DNA from: Nocardia fusca NBRC 14340
GTDB taxonomy: Bacteria; Actinomycetota; Actinomycetes; Mycobacteriales; Mycobacteriaceae
Assembly (NCBI RefSeq): GCF_001618425.1
Contig: NZ_BDCU01000028.1
Coordinates: 1 to 64,000 of the forward strand
Length of the DNA: 64,000 bases
Direction of reading: 5' to 3'
The number at the start of each line of letters is the position of its first letter. The first letter of the stretch is position 1. Positions 25,917 to 35,566 of the stretch are shown here, one piece after another. Made by a program: the position numbers and the translations under genes. The notes under the pieces are model-generated. The model did no database searches and was not told the DNA's origin. It saw only the letters and a list, made by a program, of their open reading frames with translations.

Positions 25917-27371
25917 TCACGTCATGGCGATGTACTTGGTCGACAGGTATTCCTCGATCCCCTCGGTACCGCCTTCCCGGCCGAAACCGGAGGCCTTGAC
26001 GCCGCCGAACGGGGCCGCCGGGTCCGAGATCACCCCGCGGTTCACCCCCACCATTCCGCTCTCCAGTCCCTCGGCCACCCGCAGCGCCCGCTCGAGGTCC
26101 CGAGTGTAGATATAGCTCACCAGGCCGAACTCGGTGTCGTTGGCGGCGGCCAGCCCCTCTTCCTCGGTATCGAAGGCGACGATCGGCGCCACCGGGCCGA
26201 AAACCTCCTCGCGGAGGATGCGCGCCCGCGCGGGGATATCGGTGAGCACGGTCGCCGGATAGAACCAGCCCGGACCGCCCGGAGCCTTCCCGCCGACCCG
26301 GACCGAGGCGCCCGCGTCGACCGCGTCGTCGACCAGTTCGGCGACGGTGTTCAACTGGTCCTCGCTGACCAGCGGGCCGAGCGTGGTGTCCGGATCGGTA
26401 CCCGGGCCCAGCCGGACCTGGGAGTTGATCGCCGCCACGAACTTCTCGGTGAACTCCTCGACCACCGCGCGGTGTACATGGAAGCGGTTGGCCGCGGTGC
26501 ATGCCTCACCGCCGTTACGCAGCTTGGCCAGCAGGGCTCCCTCGACGGCCGCATCGATATCGGCGTCGTCGAACACCACGAACGGCGCGTTCCCGCCGAG
26601 TTCCATCGATGTGCGCAGCAGGCCGGAAGCCGATTTCTCGACGAGGGTGCGACCGACCTCGGTGGACCCGGTGAAAGTGAGCTTGCGCAACCGGGGATCG
26701 TCGAGCAGCGGCTGCGTCACCGCGCCGGACCGGCGGGAGGTGATCACCGACAGCACACCGTCGGGCAGACCGGCCTCGGAGCACAGCTTCGCCAGCAGCA
26801 GCATGGTGAGCGGGGTCGCCGAAGCCGGTTTGACGATCATGGTGCAGCCCGCCGCCAGCGCGGGGCCGATCTTGCGGGTGCCCATCGCGAGCGGGAAGTT
26901 CCACGGCGTAATCGCCAGACAGGGACCGACCGGCTGTTTGTGCACCAGGATGCGGCCGGTGCCCGAGGGAGCGTGCAGATAGCGGCCGTGGATGCGTGCG
27001 GCCTCCTCGCTGAACCAGCGGAAGAACTCGGCACCGTAGCGGACCTCGTTCCGGCTCTCCGGCAGGGCCTTGCCCATCTCCAGGGTCATCAGCAGGGCGA
27101 ATTCCTCGGCGCGCGCGGTGATGCGCTCGAAGACCGCCCGCAGGATCTCCCCGCGCTCGCGGGCCGGAGTCGCGGCCCACTGCGCCTGGACCGCGACCGC
27201 GGCGTCCAGGGCCCGTACCGCGTCCTCCGGGGACCCGTCCGCCACCTCGGCCAGCACCTCGCCGTTCGCCGGGTTGTGCACCGCGAAGGTGCCCCCGCCG
27301 GTGGCGTCGACTGGCCCGCCGATCCACAGTTGCTTCGGGACGGATGCGAGTACTTCGGTTTCCGATGCCAT
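25917..27371 (-). CDS. gabD: NAD(P)-dependent succinate-semialdehyde dehydrogenase
   Basis: A 484-aa aldehyde dehydrogenase. TPWNFPLAMGTRKIGPALAA, the cofactor-binding Lys in KPASATPL, the general base in MELGGNAPF and the catalytic Cys in NGGEACTAAN are present. The C-terminal part has EEVFGPVAP and PFGGVKASGFGREGG. The overall pattern (GEACTAANR, SGFGREGGTEGIEEYLSTKY) is that of the SSDH group, which oxidises succinic semialdehyde to succinate. The exact substrate is inferred. ATG start. Confidence 0.88.
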   Translation of the reverse strand: MASETEVLASVPKQLWIGGPVDATGGGTFAVHNPANGEVLAEVADGSPEDAVRALDAAVAVQAQWAATPARERGEILRAVFERITARAEEFALLMTLEMGKALPESRNEVRYGAEFFRWFSEEAARIHGRYLHAPSGTGRILVHKQPVGPCLAITPWNFPLAMGTRKIGPALAAGCTMIVKPASATPLTMLLLAKLCSEAGLPDGVLSVITSRRSGAVTQPLLDDPRLRKLTFTGSTEVGRTLVEKSASGLLRTSMELGGNAPFVVFDDADIDAAVEGALLAKLRNGGEACTAANRFHVHRAVVEEFTEKFVAAINSQVRLGPGTDPDTTLGPLVSEDQLNTVAELVDDAVDAGASVRVGGKAPGGPGWFYPATVLTDIPARARILREEVFGPVAPIVAFDTEEEGLAAANDTEFGLVSYIYTRDLERALRVAEGLESGMVGVNRGVISDPAAPFGGVKASGFGREGGTEGIEEYLSTKYIAMT

Positions 27372-27439
27372 ACAGGCCAGCCTAAGCGCGGAACCGGCAG
27401 AAGTCGGCTGTGTTTATCGGCGGCGCCTCCGGCGCCGCG

Positions 27440-27529
27440 GGTCGGGGCCCGCCCCCGGTTCTTCACTCCGCCGCTCAGTCGCTGCGCTCCTTCGCTCTGT
27501 CGCTCCAGAACCGGGGGCGGGCCCCGACC
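27440..27529. repeat. Long perfect inverted repeat heading an intergenic repeat array
   Basis: A 23-nt arm at 27440-27462 is the exact reverse complement of 27507-27529 (core CGGGGGCGGGCCCCG). The 44-nt loop is made of CGCTNNGCTCC-like words (CAGTCGCTGCGCTCCTTCGC). The element can fold into a very stable stem or cruciform. It resembles dispersed extragenic palindromes of high-GC actinomycetes. Confidence 0.75.
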
Positions 27530-27900
27530 ACCGAGGCAGACCATCCGGAATAGACAGAACAGGCATGCTGTCGTGCACCTTGACCAGCCTGGGGAGGCTC
27601 GCACCACTGTAAGTGCTCAATGGTCACCGATCCATCGACGGTCGGCGGCACACGCTCCAGAACCGGGGGCGGGCCCCGACCACGAACGTCGACCATCCGA
27701 AGTAGACGGAACGTGTATGTGGAGGTGCGCCTCGACCAGCCCGAGAGGTCCGCATCACCGTCAGTGCTCAACGCTCATCGGTCTCTGGAGGGCCGACCGC
27801 ACACGCTCGGTCGCTCCAGAACCGGGGCGGGCCCCGACCACGGACGCTGACCATCCGGATCAGACGGAAGGTACTTCAGAGCTGCACCCCGACCCGCTGG
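27502..27900. repeat. Three imperfect ~155-bp tandem repeats
   Basis: Units begin with GCTCCAGAACCGGGG at 27502, 27654 and 27813 (periods 152 and 159). Each goes on with GGGCGGGCCCCGACCAC, then GACCATCCG...AGAC.GAA. Units 1 and 2 share the later blocks GACCAGCC, AGTGCTCAA and GCACAC; unit 3 is cut short. The stretch 27372-28009 between gabD and pgi has no convincing gene: the open frames on both strands simply translate the repeats. Confidence 0.7.
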
Positions 27901-28009
27901 AGTTACCGGCGGGCAACCGCCTTCGTTCTCCTTCGTCCGGCGATCCGGGACCCGCCGCGGTTCCGGCCGCGCCTGCGTCCGGGACCGGTGGGTTGTACGC
28001 TCGGCCAGT

Positions 28010-29647
28010 GTGAGCGTCGACATCACCGCATCGGCGGCATGGCAGAAATTGCGCGATCATCACACTGCGATCGCCGCCCTACAACTGAGGGACCTGTTCG
28101 CCGAAGATCCACCGCGCGGCCGCGACCTCACGCTGACCGCGGGTGAGCTGCGGATCGACTACAGCAAGCATCGCGTCACCCGGGAGACCCTGCAATTGCT
28201 GGTGGATTTGGCCCGGGAAGCAGGTGTGGAGACGCAGCGTGACCGGATGCTGCGCGGCGAACACATCAACACCTCCGAGGACCGGGCGGTGGGGCATACC
28301 GCGTTGCGGTTGCCGAAGGGCAGTTCGCTCACCATCGACGGCGCGGACGCGGTCGCCGCGGTACACGAGGTACTCGACCGGATGGGTGCCTTCGCCGACT
28401 CGGTGCGTTCGGGCGATTGGCGCGGTGCGACCGGGGAGCGGATCCGCACCGTGGTGAACATCGGTATCGGCGGTTCGGATCTCGGCCCGGTGATGGTGCA
28501 CCAGGCGCTGCGCCACTACGCGGACGCCGGTATCGGCGCCCGGTTCGTCTCCAATGTGGATCCCGCCGATCTGGTGGCCACACTGGCGGATCTGGATCCG
28601 GCGACCACCCTGTTCATCGTGGCCTCCAAAACCTTCTCGACCCTGGAGACCCTGACCAACGCCACCGCCGCCCGCCGCTGGCTGGTCGACGCCCTCGGCC
28701 CGGATGCCGTGGCGAAACACTTCGTCGCGGTGTCCACACACGCCGGGCGGGTCGCCGAGTTCGGTATCGACACCGACAATATGTTCGGCTTCTGGGATTG
28801 GGTCGGCGGCCGGTATTCGGTGGATTCGGCCATCGGGCTGTCGGTCATGGTGACGATCGGTCCCACCCGGTTCGCCGAATTCCTCGCCGGTATGCACGAT
28901 ATGGACCGCCATTTCGCCACCGCGCCGCTGGCGGAGAACGCGCCGGCCCTGCTGGCGCTGCTCGGTGTGTGGTACGCGAACTTCTTCGGCGCACAGTCGC
29001 GCGCGGTACTGCCGTACTCCAACGATCTCGCCCGTTTCCCGGCCTATCTGCAGCAGCTCACGATGGAATCGAACGGTAAATCTGTGCGCGCGGACGGTTC
29101 CCCGGTCACCACCACCACCGGCGAGATCTTCTGGGGCGAACCCGGCACCAACGGTCAGCACGCCTTCTATCAGCTTCTGCACCAGGGCACCCGGCTGATC
29201 CCCGCCGATTTCATCGGTTTCGCTCAGCCCACCGATGATCTGCCCACCCGCGACGGCACCGGCAGTATGCACGACATCCTGATGAGTAATCTCTTCGCGC
29301 AGACCAAGGTGCTGGCGTTCGGGAAGACCGCCGAGGAGATCGCCGCCGAGGGCACACCGCCGGAACTGGTACCGCACAAGGTGATGCCCGGCAACCGGCC
29401 CAGCACCACGATCCTCGCGCCCCGGCTCACCCCCGCGGTGCTGGGCCAGCTGATCGCGCTCTACGAGCACCAGGTGTTCGTGGCGGGTGTGATCTGGGGG
29501 ATCGACAGTTTCGACCAGTGGGGTGTGGAACTGGGCAAGCAGCAGGCCCTGGCGCTGGCACCACTGCTCACCGAACCGGAAGACCCTGCGCCGCAGGGTG
29601 ATTCGTCCACCGATGCGTTGATCCGCTGGTACCGCGCCAACCGCTGA
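28010..29647 (+). CDS. pgi: Glucose-6-phosphate isomerase
   Basis: A 545-aa cytosolic isomerase interconverting glucose-6-P and fructose-6-P. Signatures: NIGIGGSDLGPVMVHQAL, ASKTFSTLETLTNA, LPYSNDLARFPAYLQQLTME with catalytic Glu in MESNGKSV, GEPGTNGQHAFYQLLHQGTR with catalytic His, and the C-terminal Lys in GVELGKQQA. GTG start 28010. It ends 3 nt before the convergent acyltransferase gene. Position near the chorismate mutase gene is as in Mycobacterium (Rv0946c/Rv0948c). Confidence 0.97.
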   Translation: MSVDITASAAWQKLRDHHTAIAALQLRDLFAEDPPRGRDLTLTAGELRIDYSKHRVTRETLQLLVDLAREAGVETQRDRMLRGEHINTSEDRAVGHTALRLPKGSSLTIDGADAVAAVHEVLDRMGAFADSVRSGDWRGATGERIRTVVNIGIGGSDLGPVMVHQALRHYADAGIGARFVSNVDPADLVATLADLDPATTLFIVASKTFSTLETLTNATAARRWLVDALGPDAVAKHFVAVSTHAGRVAEFGIDTDNMFGFWDWVGGRYSVDSAIGLSVMVTIGPTRFAEFLAGMHDMDRHFATAPLAENAPALLALLGVWYANFFGAQSRAVLPYSNDLARFPAYLQQLTMESNGKSVRADGSPVTTTTGEIFWGEPGTNGQHAFYQLLHQGTRLIPADFIGFAQPTDDLPTRDGTGSMHDILMSNLFAQTKVLAFGKTAEEIAAEGTPPELVPHKVMPGNRPSTTILAPRLTPAVLGQLIALYEHQVFVAGVIWGIDSFDQWGVELGKQQALALAPLLTEPEDPAPQGDSSTDALIRWYRANR

Positions 29648-29650
29648 CCC

Positions 29651-31048
29651 TCACCACGGCCGGATCGGCAGGTCCACCCGCGCGGCGGTCGCGGTGACCA
29701 GCCGGTGCAGTGCGGCCGCATCGGCTATACGTTCCGGGTAGAGGCTCGCGACGGTCAGGATGTAGTCGTCCCGGAAACGGCACAGGTAGCCGGACAGCCG
29801 GGTGCGCGGCCGCCGCGCGTAGTCGAGGCCGGGATGAACGGCCCGGGTCGCGATACCGGTGCACTCATGCGGCCCGAGGGTCGACAGCGCCGCCGGGATC
29901 GGGCCGATATTCGAGCACAGGATGTCGCGTTCCCCCGCTCCCCGGGACAGCAGATGGGCCACCTTGTCGGGCACCAGGTAGAGGAACTCCTCCGGTAGTC
30001 CCCCAGGGCTGGTCATCCGCCGCTCGTAGGCGGACCGGCTCTTCGCGCGGATCTCGGCCGGACCGTCCCCCGGGGTCACCGCGATCTCGGTCACCGCCAG
30101 ATCGTTGTCGATCCGGGCCTCGTCCCGGGTGTCCACCGGCAGGCTCGCCGCGATCGCGGCGCCGGGGAAGCCCGCGGTCCACAGGGTGTTCGCGACGAAC
30201 CAGATGAACAGGCTGTTGGCTGTGCCCCCGTATCGCGCGGCGACCGCCTCCCAGTCCTCGGCCGGACAGCGCAGGATGACCGCCGGTTCGGGAAGCACGG
30301 CGAACGCGGAGGTCTCGGCAGGTCCGGATGGGTCGGTTCGGTCCTCGATCGCCGGCGGCAAGGGAAGCCCGGTGCGAGACGCGCCACCGGCGCCCGTCGC
30401 TGTCCCTTCGCGGCCGGCGAGCGGCTTTTCGTGCCCCGGCCCACGGACACCGCGCGGTATCCGGGTCGCGGCGGCACGCACACCACCGAGCCCGACCGTC
30501 GCCCAGATACGCGCCGCGTCGAACCAATCCGAATCCGGGCCGTCCCCGGTGTCGTCGCCCGGTGCCGCCACCGGCCGGGCGCACACGAGGTCCACCGCGC
30601 GGTCCGAGTCCATCGCCCCCAGCGCTTGTTCCACGGCGAGAATCAGCCCCCGGGCATCGGCGAGAACATGGGAACAGGTGAGGGCCACGATCGTGCCACC
30701 GTCGGTGAGCGGTGCCGCCGACAGTCGCCAGCCCGGGCCGTGTTCGGGATCCAGCTCGGCACCGAGTGTGTCGGCCCAGTGCGGGATCTCGGCGGGTGCG
30801 AGCGCCGTACGGTGCCGGTCGAGCGGATGAGCGCGATCATTGCGCTGCCACCGCGCCCGAGCGCCCGGGACTCGGGGGCGCACCACCCGGCGGGCGAGCG
30901 GGCCGGTGCGCAGTGCCTCGTGCAGTCGTGCGAGTATCTCGGGTTCCACCGCCCCGGCGGTGCGCCACAGCCCCTGGAGCGCGATCGGGGTGCCGAGCCC
31001 CTGATGCGTGCGCAGGAAAATTTCGTCGACAACGCTCAATCGGCGCAT
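29651..31048 (-). CDS. WS/DGAT-like (condensation-superfamily) acyltransferase
   Basis: A 465-aa protein of the CoA-dependent acyltransferase/condensation fold. The N-terminus MRRLSVVDEIFLRTHQG resembles wax ester synthase/DGAT starts, and the active-site HxxxD is CSHVLADARGL (~residue 128). A second half follows (PAVILRCPAEDWEAVA, CSNIGPIPAALS). The usual HHALVDG of WS/DGATs is altered to SHVLADA, so the acyl acceptor is uncertain. ATG 31048 is preferred: a -10-like TAACCT lies 6 nt upstream with no RBS, suggesting a leaderless mRNA; GTG 31054 is the alternative. Divergent from aidB. Confidence 0.65.
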   Translation of the reverse strand: MRRLSVVDEIFLRTHQGLGTPIALQGLWRTAGAVEPEILARLHEALRTGPLARRVVRPRVPGARARWQRNDRAHPLDRHRTALAPAEIPHWADTLGAELDPEHGPGWRLSAAPLTDGGTIVALTCSHVLADARGLILAVEQALGAMDSDRAVDLVCARPVAAPGDDTGDGPDSDWFDAARIWATVGLGGVRAAATRIPRGVRGPGHEKPLAGREGTATGAGGASRTGLPLPPAIEDRTDPSGPAETSAFAVLPEPAVILRCPAEDWEAVAARYGGTANSLFIWFVANTLWTAGFPGAAIAASLPVDTRDEARIDNDLAVTEIAVTPGDGPAEIRAKSRSAYERRMTSPGGLPEEFLYLVPDKVAHLLSRGAGERDILCSNIGPIPAALSTLGPHECTGIATRAVHPGLDYARRPRTRLSGYLCRFRDDYILTVASLYPERIADAAALHRLVTATAARVDLPIRPW

Positions 31049-31287
31049 TGGCACAGGTTATCCATTGTTTCCGAAAGATCGCCGGGCGCACCGGGCCCGG
31101 CTGGTCAGCCCACCGCGTACTGTGCGGACGACGGGCGCGCCGCGGGCTGCCCGAGCAAGAATCGGGCGCTACCGGGGCGAGGCTGCGCACGACCGGACCA
31201 CGGCAGGGCCGCTCACCCACCCATCGATACCGACCGGTCCCGATCCCCGGAAGGCTCGCGGTGTGACATGGGACGCATAATCGATGG

Positions 31288-32907
31288 ATGCTCACGCACG
31301 AGGTTCTCAACCAGGTTCCGCCGATCACACCGTTCGAGGTCTCCCGGGACCCGGCGTTGCTGGCCGGTCTGCACCGGGAGGGCGCCGGGTGGGCCGAGGC
31401 GGAGGTGCGCGAACTCGGCACACTCGCCGGTACCGAGCGGGTTCAGGAGTGGGGCCGGCTCGCCAACGAGTATCCGCCCGTCCTGCACACCCACGACCGC
31501 TACGGCCACCGCGTCGACGAGGTGGAATTCCATCCGTACTGGCACGATCTGATGACCGTGGCGGTCGAACACGGGCTGCACGCCGCACCGTGGGCCGACG
31601 ACCGGACCGGCGCCCATGTGGCGCGGGCCGCCAAGTTCTACGTCTGGGGCGCCGCCGACGCCGGGCACATGTGTCCTGTCTCGATGACCTACGCCGCGAT
31701 TCCGGCACTGCGGCACAACCCGGAGCTGGCGGCGCGGTACGAACCGCTGCTCACCGCCCGCACCTACGATTTCGGGTTGCGCGAGCCGTCCACCAAGGCG
31801 GGGCTCATCGCCGGTATGTCCATGACGGAGAAGCAGGGCGGGTCCGATGTGCGCGCCAACACCACCACCGCGACCCCGCAACCCGACGGCACGTATCGGC
31901 TCGTCGGGCACAAATGGTTCACCTCGGCGCCGATGTCGGATATGTTCCTGACCCTCGCGCAGGCGCCGGGCGGGCTGTCGTGTTTCCTGCTGCCGCGGGT
32001 GCTGCCCGACGGTTCCCGCAACCCGATCCGGCTGCAACGGCTCAAGGACAAACTGGGCAACAAATCGAACGCGTCCTCGGAGATCGAGTACGAGAACGCG
32101 ATCGGCTGGCCGATCGGCGCGGAGGGCGCCGGGGTGAAGACCATCATCGAAATGGTCAATATGACCCGGCTCGACTGTGTGATCGGTTCCGCGGTCGGGA
32201 TGCGCACGGCGGCCGTACGCGCGGTGCACCACGCCCGCCATCGCAAGGCGTTCGGTGCCACGCTGGTCGACCAGCCCGCGATGCGCAATGTCCTGGCCGA
32301 TCTGGTGCTCGAATCCGAGGCCGCCACCACGGTCATGCTGCGGCTGGCCGGGGCCACCGATCGCGCCGCGTCGGATTCCGGCGAAGCCGCGCTGCGCCGG
32401 ATCGCGCTCGCGGTGACCAAGTACTGGGTGTGCAAACGCGCGGCCACGCACGCCGCCGAGGCCCTCGAATGCTTCGGCGGAAACGGTTACGTCGAGGAAT
32501 CCGGGATGCCGCGGCTGTACCGGGAGGCGCCGCTCATGTCGATCTGGGAGGGATCGGGCAATGTAGCCGCGCTCGATGCCCTGCGCGCGATGGGCGCCCA
32601 GCCCGAGACCGTGGAGGCGTACTTCGCCGAGGTGTCCCGGGCGCGCGGGGAGAACCCGCATCTGGATCACGCGATCGACCGGGTCGGCAAGGAACTGGCC
32701 GATCGCAGCGATATCGAGTACCGGGCGCGCCGGATCGTCGAGCTGATGGCCCTGGTCCTGCAGGGCGCCCAGCTGGTCCGGCACGGCCACCGCGCGGTCG
32801 CGGACGCCTTCTGCGCGTCCCGGCTGGGTGCGGACTGGGGTGCCGCGTTCGGGACGCTGCCCACGGGCGTGGATACGACGGCGATCATCGAGCGGGCGTT
32901 CGTCTGA
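31288..32907 (+). CDS. aidB: Acyl-CoA dehydrogenase-family protein, AidB-like
   Basis: A 539-aa flavoprotein, very close to E. coli AidB in length (541 aa) and pattern. LREPSTKAGLIAGMSMTEKQ, GGSDVRANTTTA, LVGHKWFTSAPMSDMFL, RLKDKLGNKSNASSEIEYEN and ALECFGGNGYVEESGMPRLY are present, with an AidB-type C-terminal domain. AidB binds FAD and DNA and belongs to the adaptive response to alkylation. No Ada or AlkB gene is in the window, so this link rests on family only. It ends 6 nt from the convergent lipase gene. Confidence 0.88.
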   Translation: MLTHEVLNQVPPITPFEVSRDPALLAGLHREGAGWAEAEVRELGTLAGTERVQEWGRLANEYPPVLHTHDRYGHRVDEVEFHPYWHDLMTVAVEHGLHAAPWADDRTGAHVARAAKFYVWGAADAGHMCPVSMTYAAIPALRHNPELAARYEPLLTARTYDFGLREPSTKAGLIAGMSMTEKQGGSDVRANTTTATPQPDGTYRLVGHKWFTSAPMSDMFLTLAQAPGGLSCFLLPRVLPDGSRNPIRLQRLKDKLGNKSNASSEIEYENAIGWPIGAEGAGVKTIIEMVNMTRLDCVIGSAVGMRTAAVRAVHHARHRKAFGATLVDQPAMRNVLADLVLESEAATTVMLRLAGATDRAASDSGEAALRRIALAVTKYWVCKRAATHAAEALECFGGNGYVEESGMPRLYREAPLMSIWEGSGNVAALDALRAMGAQPETVEAYFAEVSRARGENPHLDHAIDRVGKELADRSDIEYRARRIVELMALVLQGAQLVRHGHRAVADAFCASRLGADWGAAFGTLPTGVDTTAIIERAFV

Positions 32908-32913
32908 ACGGGG

Positions 32914-34053
32914 TCAGCCGGGCGGCAGCACCTTGTCGAGGAAGGTGAGAGTGCGGTCGAGGCCGCCTTTCTCCGTCAGGTCCGCGTGGCCGGCCTCGAG
33001 AAACTGGACCGCGTGCTCCGTGCCGTTCAGGCCGAACTGCCCGACCAGCGCGAGGGTCAGCGGTAACGGGACGATGGCGTCGTAGACGCCGTGTACGACC
33101 AGGATCGGATCCCGGTAGCCGCTGATCGGCACGCTCATGTAGTCGCGCACCACCGGCGCGAAATCCGGATCGTTCAAGGGCCGCGATACCAGGGACCCGA
33201 TCTCCGTGGCGTCCAGCATGGCCGAGGCCTGGGAATTGCAGTTGGTGCTGAGACCGGCGATGAACCGAGAGCCCCGCGGAGTCAGGAAATCGCCGACCTC
33301 GGGGCCCAGCCGGGCGCCGACCATACCGGCGAGCACCATGGGCGCGTACCGGCCCACGTACCCGGGAATCTCCGGCTGATCCGGGCGCGAACGCAGGAAG
33401 ATGCTCTCCAGATTGCTGACCGGGGCAAGGGCGGCGGTACCGCGGAAGTCGAGTTCCGGGGCGTACTCGGGCGCGAGCCGGCCGGTGCCGAGCGCGGCAT
33501 GTCCACCCTGTGACCACCCGGCCACCGCCCAGCTCGGGGCCAGTCCGGGGTATGCCGAGCGGGCGGCGCGCACCGCGTCGATCGTGGCGGTGGCCTCGCT
33601 CGTGGTCTGCAGATACGGATGGGGACCCGGCGAATTGGGACTCAGGCCGATGTAGTCGGGGGCGACGACGGCGTATCCGGCGTCGCTGAGGCGCGCCACG
33701 GACGGCCCGGTTTCCTTCTCGAGCTCGTCGTAACCGGTGAGACCGCATTCCTGCGCGAGCCCGGAGGTGCCGTGGTCCCAGGCGACCACCCGGCGGCCCC
33801 CCGCCGGGGCCGGTCCCTCGGGGATGCGCACCACGGCGGCCGCGGGAACCAGTTCACCCCCGGGGCCGGTGGTCACGTATTCGATCCGCTGCACACCGTC
33901 GAGCCCGGCCCACGGCCGGCCGAGCGGTTCGGCCGAGAGCAGCCGACCCGGGTACCAGGCAGCCTCGGCCCGCGCGACGACTCCCGGCAGTCCGGCACCC
34001 AGCGCCGCCACCAGTGTCAGTACTGCCGCGAAAGCTCGGGCATAGCGGACCAT
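32914..34053 (-). CDS. Secreted lipase (LIP family alpha/beta hydrolase)
   Basis: A 379-aa exported hydrolase. Signal peptide MVRYARAFAAVLTLVAALGA, probable cleavage after ARAEA. Mature enzyme: WDHGTSGLAQECG, APDYIGLSPNSPGPHPY, nucleophile elbow GWSQGGHA, acid Asp in VVHGVYDAIVPL and His in LEAGHADL. Two Cys (QECG and STNCNS) may form a disulfide. ATG 34053 has GAGGAG 9 nt upstream and starts directly at the signal peptide; the longer in-frame ORF is not supported. Predicted to cleave triacylglycerols or other esters outside the cell. Confidence 0.85.
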   Translation of the reverse strand: MVRYARAFAAVLTLVAALGAGLPGVVARAEAAWYPGRLLSAEPLGRPWAGLDGVQRIEYVTTGPGGELVPAAAVVRIPEGPAPAGGRRVVAWDHGTSGLAQECGLTGYDELEKETGPSVARLSDAGYAVVAPDYIGLSPNSPGPHPYLQTTSEATATIDAVRAARSAYPGLAPSWAVAGWSQGGHAALGTGRLAPEYAPELDFRGTAALAPVSNLESIFLRSRPDQPEIPGYVGRYAPMVLAGMVGARLGPEVGDFLTPRGSRFIAGLSTNCNSQASAMLDATEIGSLVSRPLNDPDFAPVVRDYMSVPISGYRDPILVVHGVYDAIVPLPLTLALVGQFGLNGTEHAVQFLEAGHADLTEKGGLDRTLTFLDKVLPPG

Positions 34054-34152
34054 TGCTCTGTGCTCCTCTGTCGTGCGGCGGAATTTCGTCCAGGGTGGCA
34101 GCGGTCGGGGAGCTGCCCGCGAGGTACGGCGCGCGTAGGGCACCGGCCGGAC

Positions 34153-34683
34153 TCAGCGAGTCGGTGGGGCGATCTGCCAGTGCCGCTCCAGGGCGCCCGC
34201 GATATCGGGCAGCACGGTGATCGGGATTTTCTTGTGGCGCAACATATTACGTATCTCGTTGACCTGTTCGCGCTTACGCAGGTCGTAGGCTCCCGAGACC
34301 GGCCCACGGACCGGCGGAATGGACAGCAGCACGAGTTCGCTGTGCAATTCCTCGCCTCCGGTCAGATCCAGCGCGAGCGACCAGCGCGCGTCCTCGTCGA
34401 GGCCGAAACGCCCCGCCACCACGCGCTCCCAATCGATACTGGTCGCCGACCACGGCGTCCGCCGATGGATCGCCTGCTCGGTGAGGATCACCGTGTCCCG
34501 GGTGAACAGCGCGAACAACGCGGCGACAGCGAGTATCGCGCCGAGGACGATCCCGGTGAACACTCGGGCGGGCCCGAACAGCAGCACTGTGGGAACGGTC
34601 ACCGCCACCACCACCGCGACCCCGGCCAGGCTGTAACCCAGCACCCGACCGGTGGGCACGACACCAGCGTGCACCCTCTGCAT
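34153..34683 (-). CDS. Two-TM protein with PH-like domain
   Basis: A 176-aa protein. Two adjacent TM helices (~14-55) form a hairpin. A beta-rich cytoplasmic domain follows (LTEQAIHRRTPWSATSIDWERV, SLALDLTGGEELHSELVLLS), like bacterial PH-domain proteins. The end is helical (KREQVNEIRNMLRHKK). ATG 34683 has GGAG ~9 nt upstream. Function unknown. It lies 85 nt beyond the encapsulin gene on the same strand. Confidence 0.65.
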   Translation of the reverse strand: MQRVHAGVVPTGRVLGYSLAGVAVVVAVTVPTVLLFGPARVFTGIVLGAILAVAALFALFTRDTVILTEQAIHRRTPWSATSIDWERVVAGRFGLDEDARWSLALDLTGGEELHSELVLLSIPPVRGPVSGAYDLRKREQVNEIRNMLRHKKIPITVLPDIAGALERHWQIAPPTR

Positions 34684-34768
34684 ACCGACTCCGTTCACCC
34701 CGCGAACTGGTGCTGGCCACACCGTACCGGACGATCGCCGACGCCTGGAGACGACGCTGGTCACCCGC

Positions 34769-35566
34769 TCAGAACAGCGCGACGGCGGCCTCCGCCGAGT
34801 ACACATGGAAGGTCAGGCTCTGCTGGAAATAGAGCTGGACCGTTTCGGCGTCGTGGGCAAGATAGCCGATGGACAGATCCTGGCCCACGGTGAGATCGAA
34901 GTCGCCGCCACGGGTGGTGAGCACGAACGCCCCGTCGATGGCCGGCGCCCAGATGATCTCCCCCTCGGGAACCAGGCGTTCCAGATGGGTGCGCAGCGGA
35001 TGACCGTGGTTGGAGGTCTCGCTCACCTTCGTGTAGAGGTCGGCGCTCAGCAGCACCGAATACGGCCCGTCGACACCGGCCAGCCGCAACTGACTCACCG
35101 CCAGGGCGATCACCTCGGGTACCCCGAACACATCCTCGGGCAGTGCGATCGACCGGTTCGACGAGGCGGCGCGGATACCGGTGATTCCGGCCGCCGCGTA
35201 ACCTTCGAAGACGGCCCGGTCCTCGGCGAAGGCGATATTGCGGGCGGCGTCCTTCACCGGGTCCAGGTCCGTGTCCTGGGCGCCGCGCTCGACATTGTCG
35301 AGTTCCTCGCGCGAGAGTGTGAACGGCACCCGCAACTCGACCAGCGGCGCCACCACCCGCTGCCGCGCCTGGACACCGTCGTGCGGGGCGGCGACCGGCG
35401 TCGTATGACCCAGCCCGCGGGCCGAATAGTCCGTACCGTGCGGACCGGACAGGTCGACCACCCGGCGGCCGGCATTGTGCCGTTTGAAGGTCCGCGTGGC
35501 CTCCTCTTCGATAACTGCCCAGGCCGCGTCGGTGATCGGCGCGAGTTCGCGATGCAGGTTGTTCAT
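34769..35566 (-). CDS. Family 1 encapsulin shell protein
   Basis: A 265-aa HK97-fold shell protein: MNNLHRELAPITDAAWAVIE, ATRTFKRHNAGRRVVDLSGP, VPFTLSREELDNVERGAQD, and the C-terminal DLSIGYLAHDAETVQLYFQQ SLTF. Family members self-assemble into a nanocompartment enclosing a peroxidase or ferritin-like cargo. Its ATG overlaps the upstream DyP peroxidase stop by ATGA, and that protein carries the matching C-terminal targeting peptide. Confidence 0.95.
   Translation of the reverse strand: MNNLHRELAPITDAAWAVIEEEATRTFKRHNAGRRVVDLSGPHGTDYSARGLGHTTPVAAPHDGVQARQRVVAPLVELRVPFTLSREELDNVERGAQDTDLDPVKDAARNIAFAEDRAVFEGYAAAGITGIRAASSNRSIALPEDVFGVPEVIALAVSQLRLAGVDGPYSVLLSADLYTKVSETSNHGHPLRTHLERLVPEGEIIWAPAIDGAFVLTTRGGDFDLTVGQDLSIGYLAHDAETVQLYFQQSLTFHVYSAEAAVALF

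Noticed and set aside
27414..27771. Minus-strand ORFs of 68 and 98 aa in the repeat region
   Set aside because: They only translate the repeat units and contain Arg/Pro low complexity; no RBS or family supports them.
27440..27900. CRISPR array
   Set aside because: The repeat spacing is ~155 bp, the 'spacers' are themselves repeated, and no cas gene is near.
25506..28013. An 835-aa plus-strand open frame
   Set aside because: It runs antisense through gabD and then through the intergenic repeats; Arg/Gly/His-rich with no recognisable fold. The real genes are chorismate mutase in another frame and gabD on the other strand.
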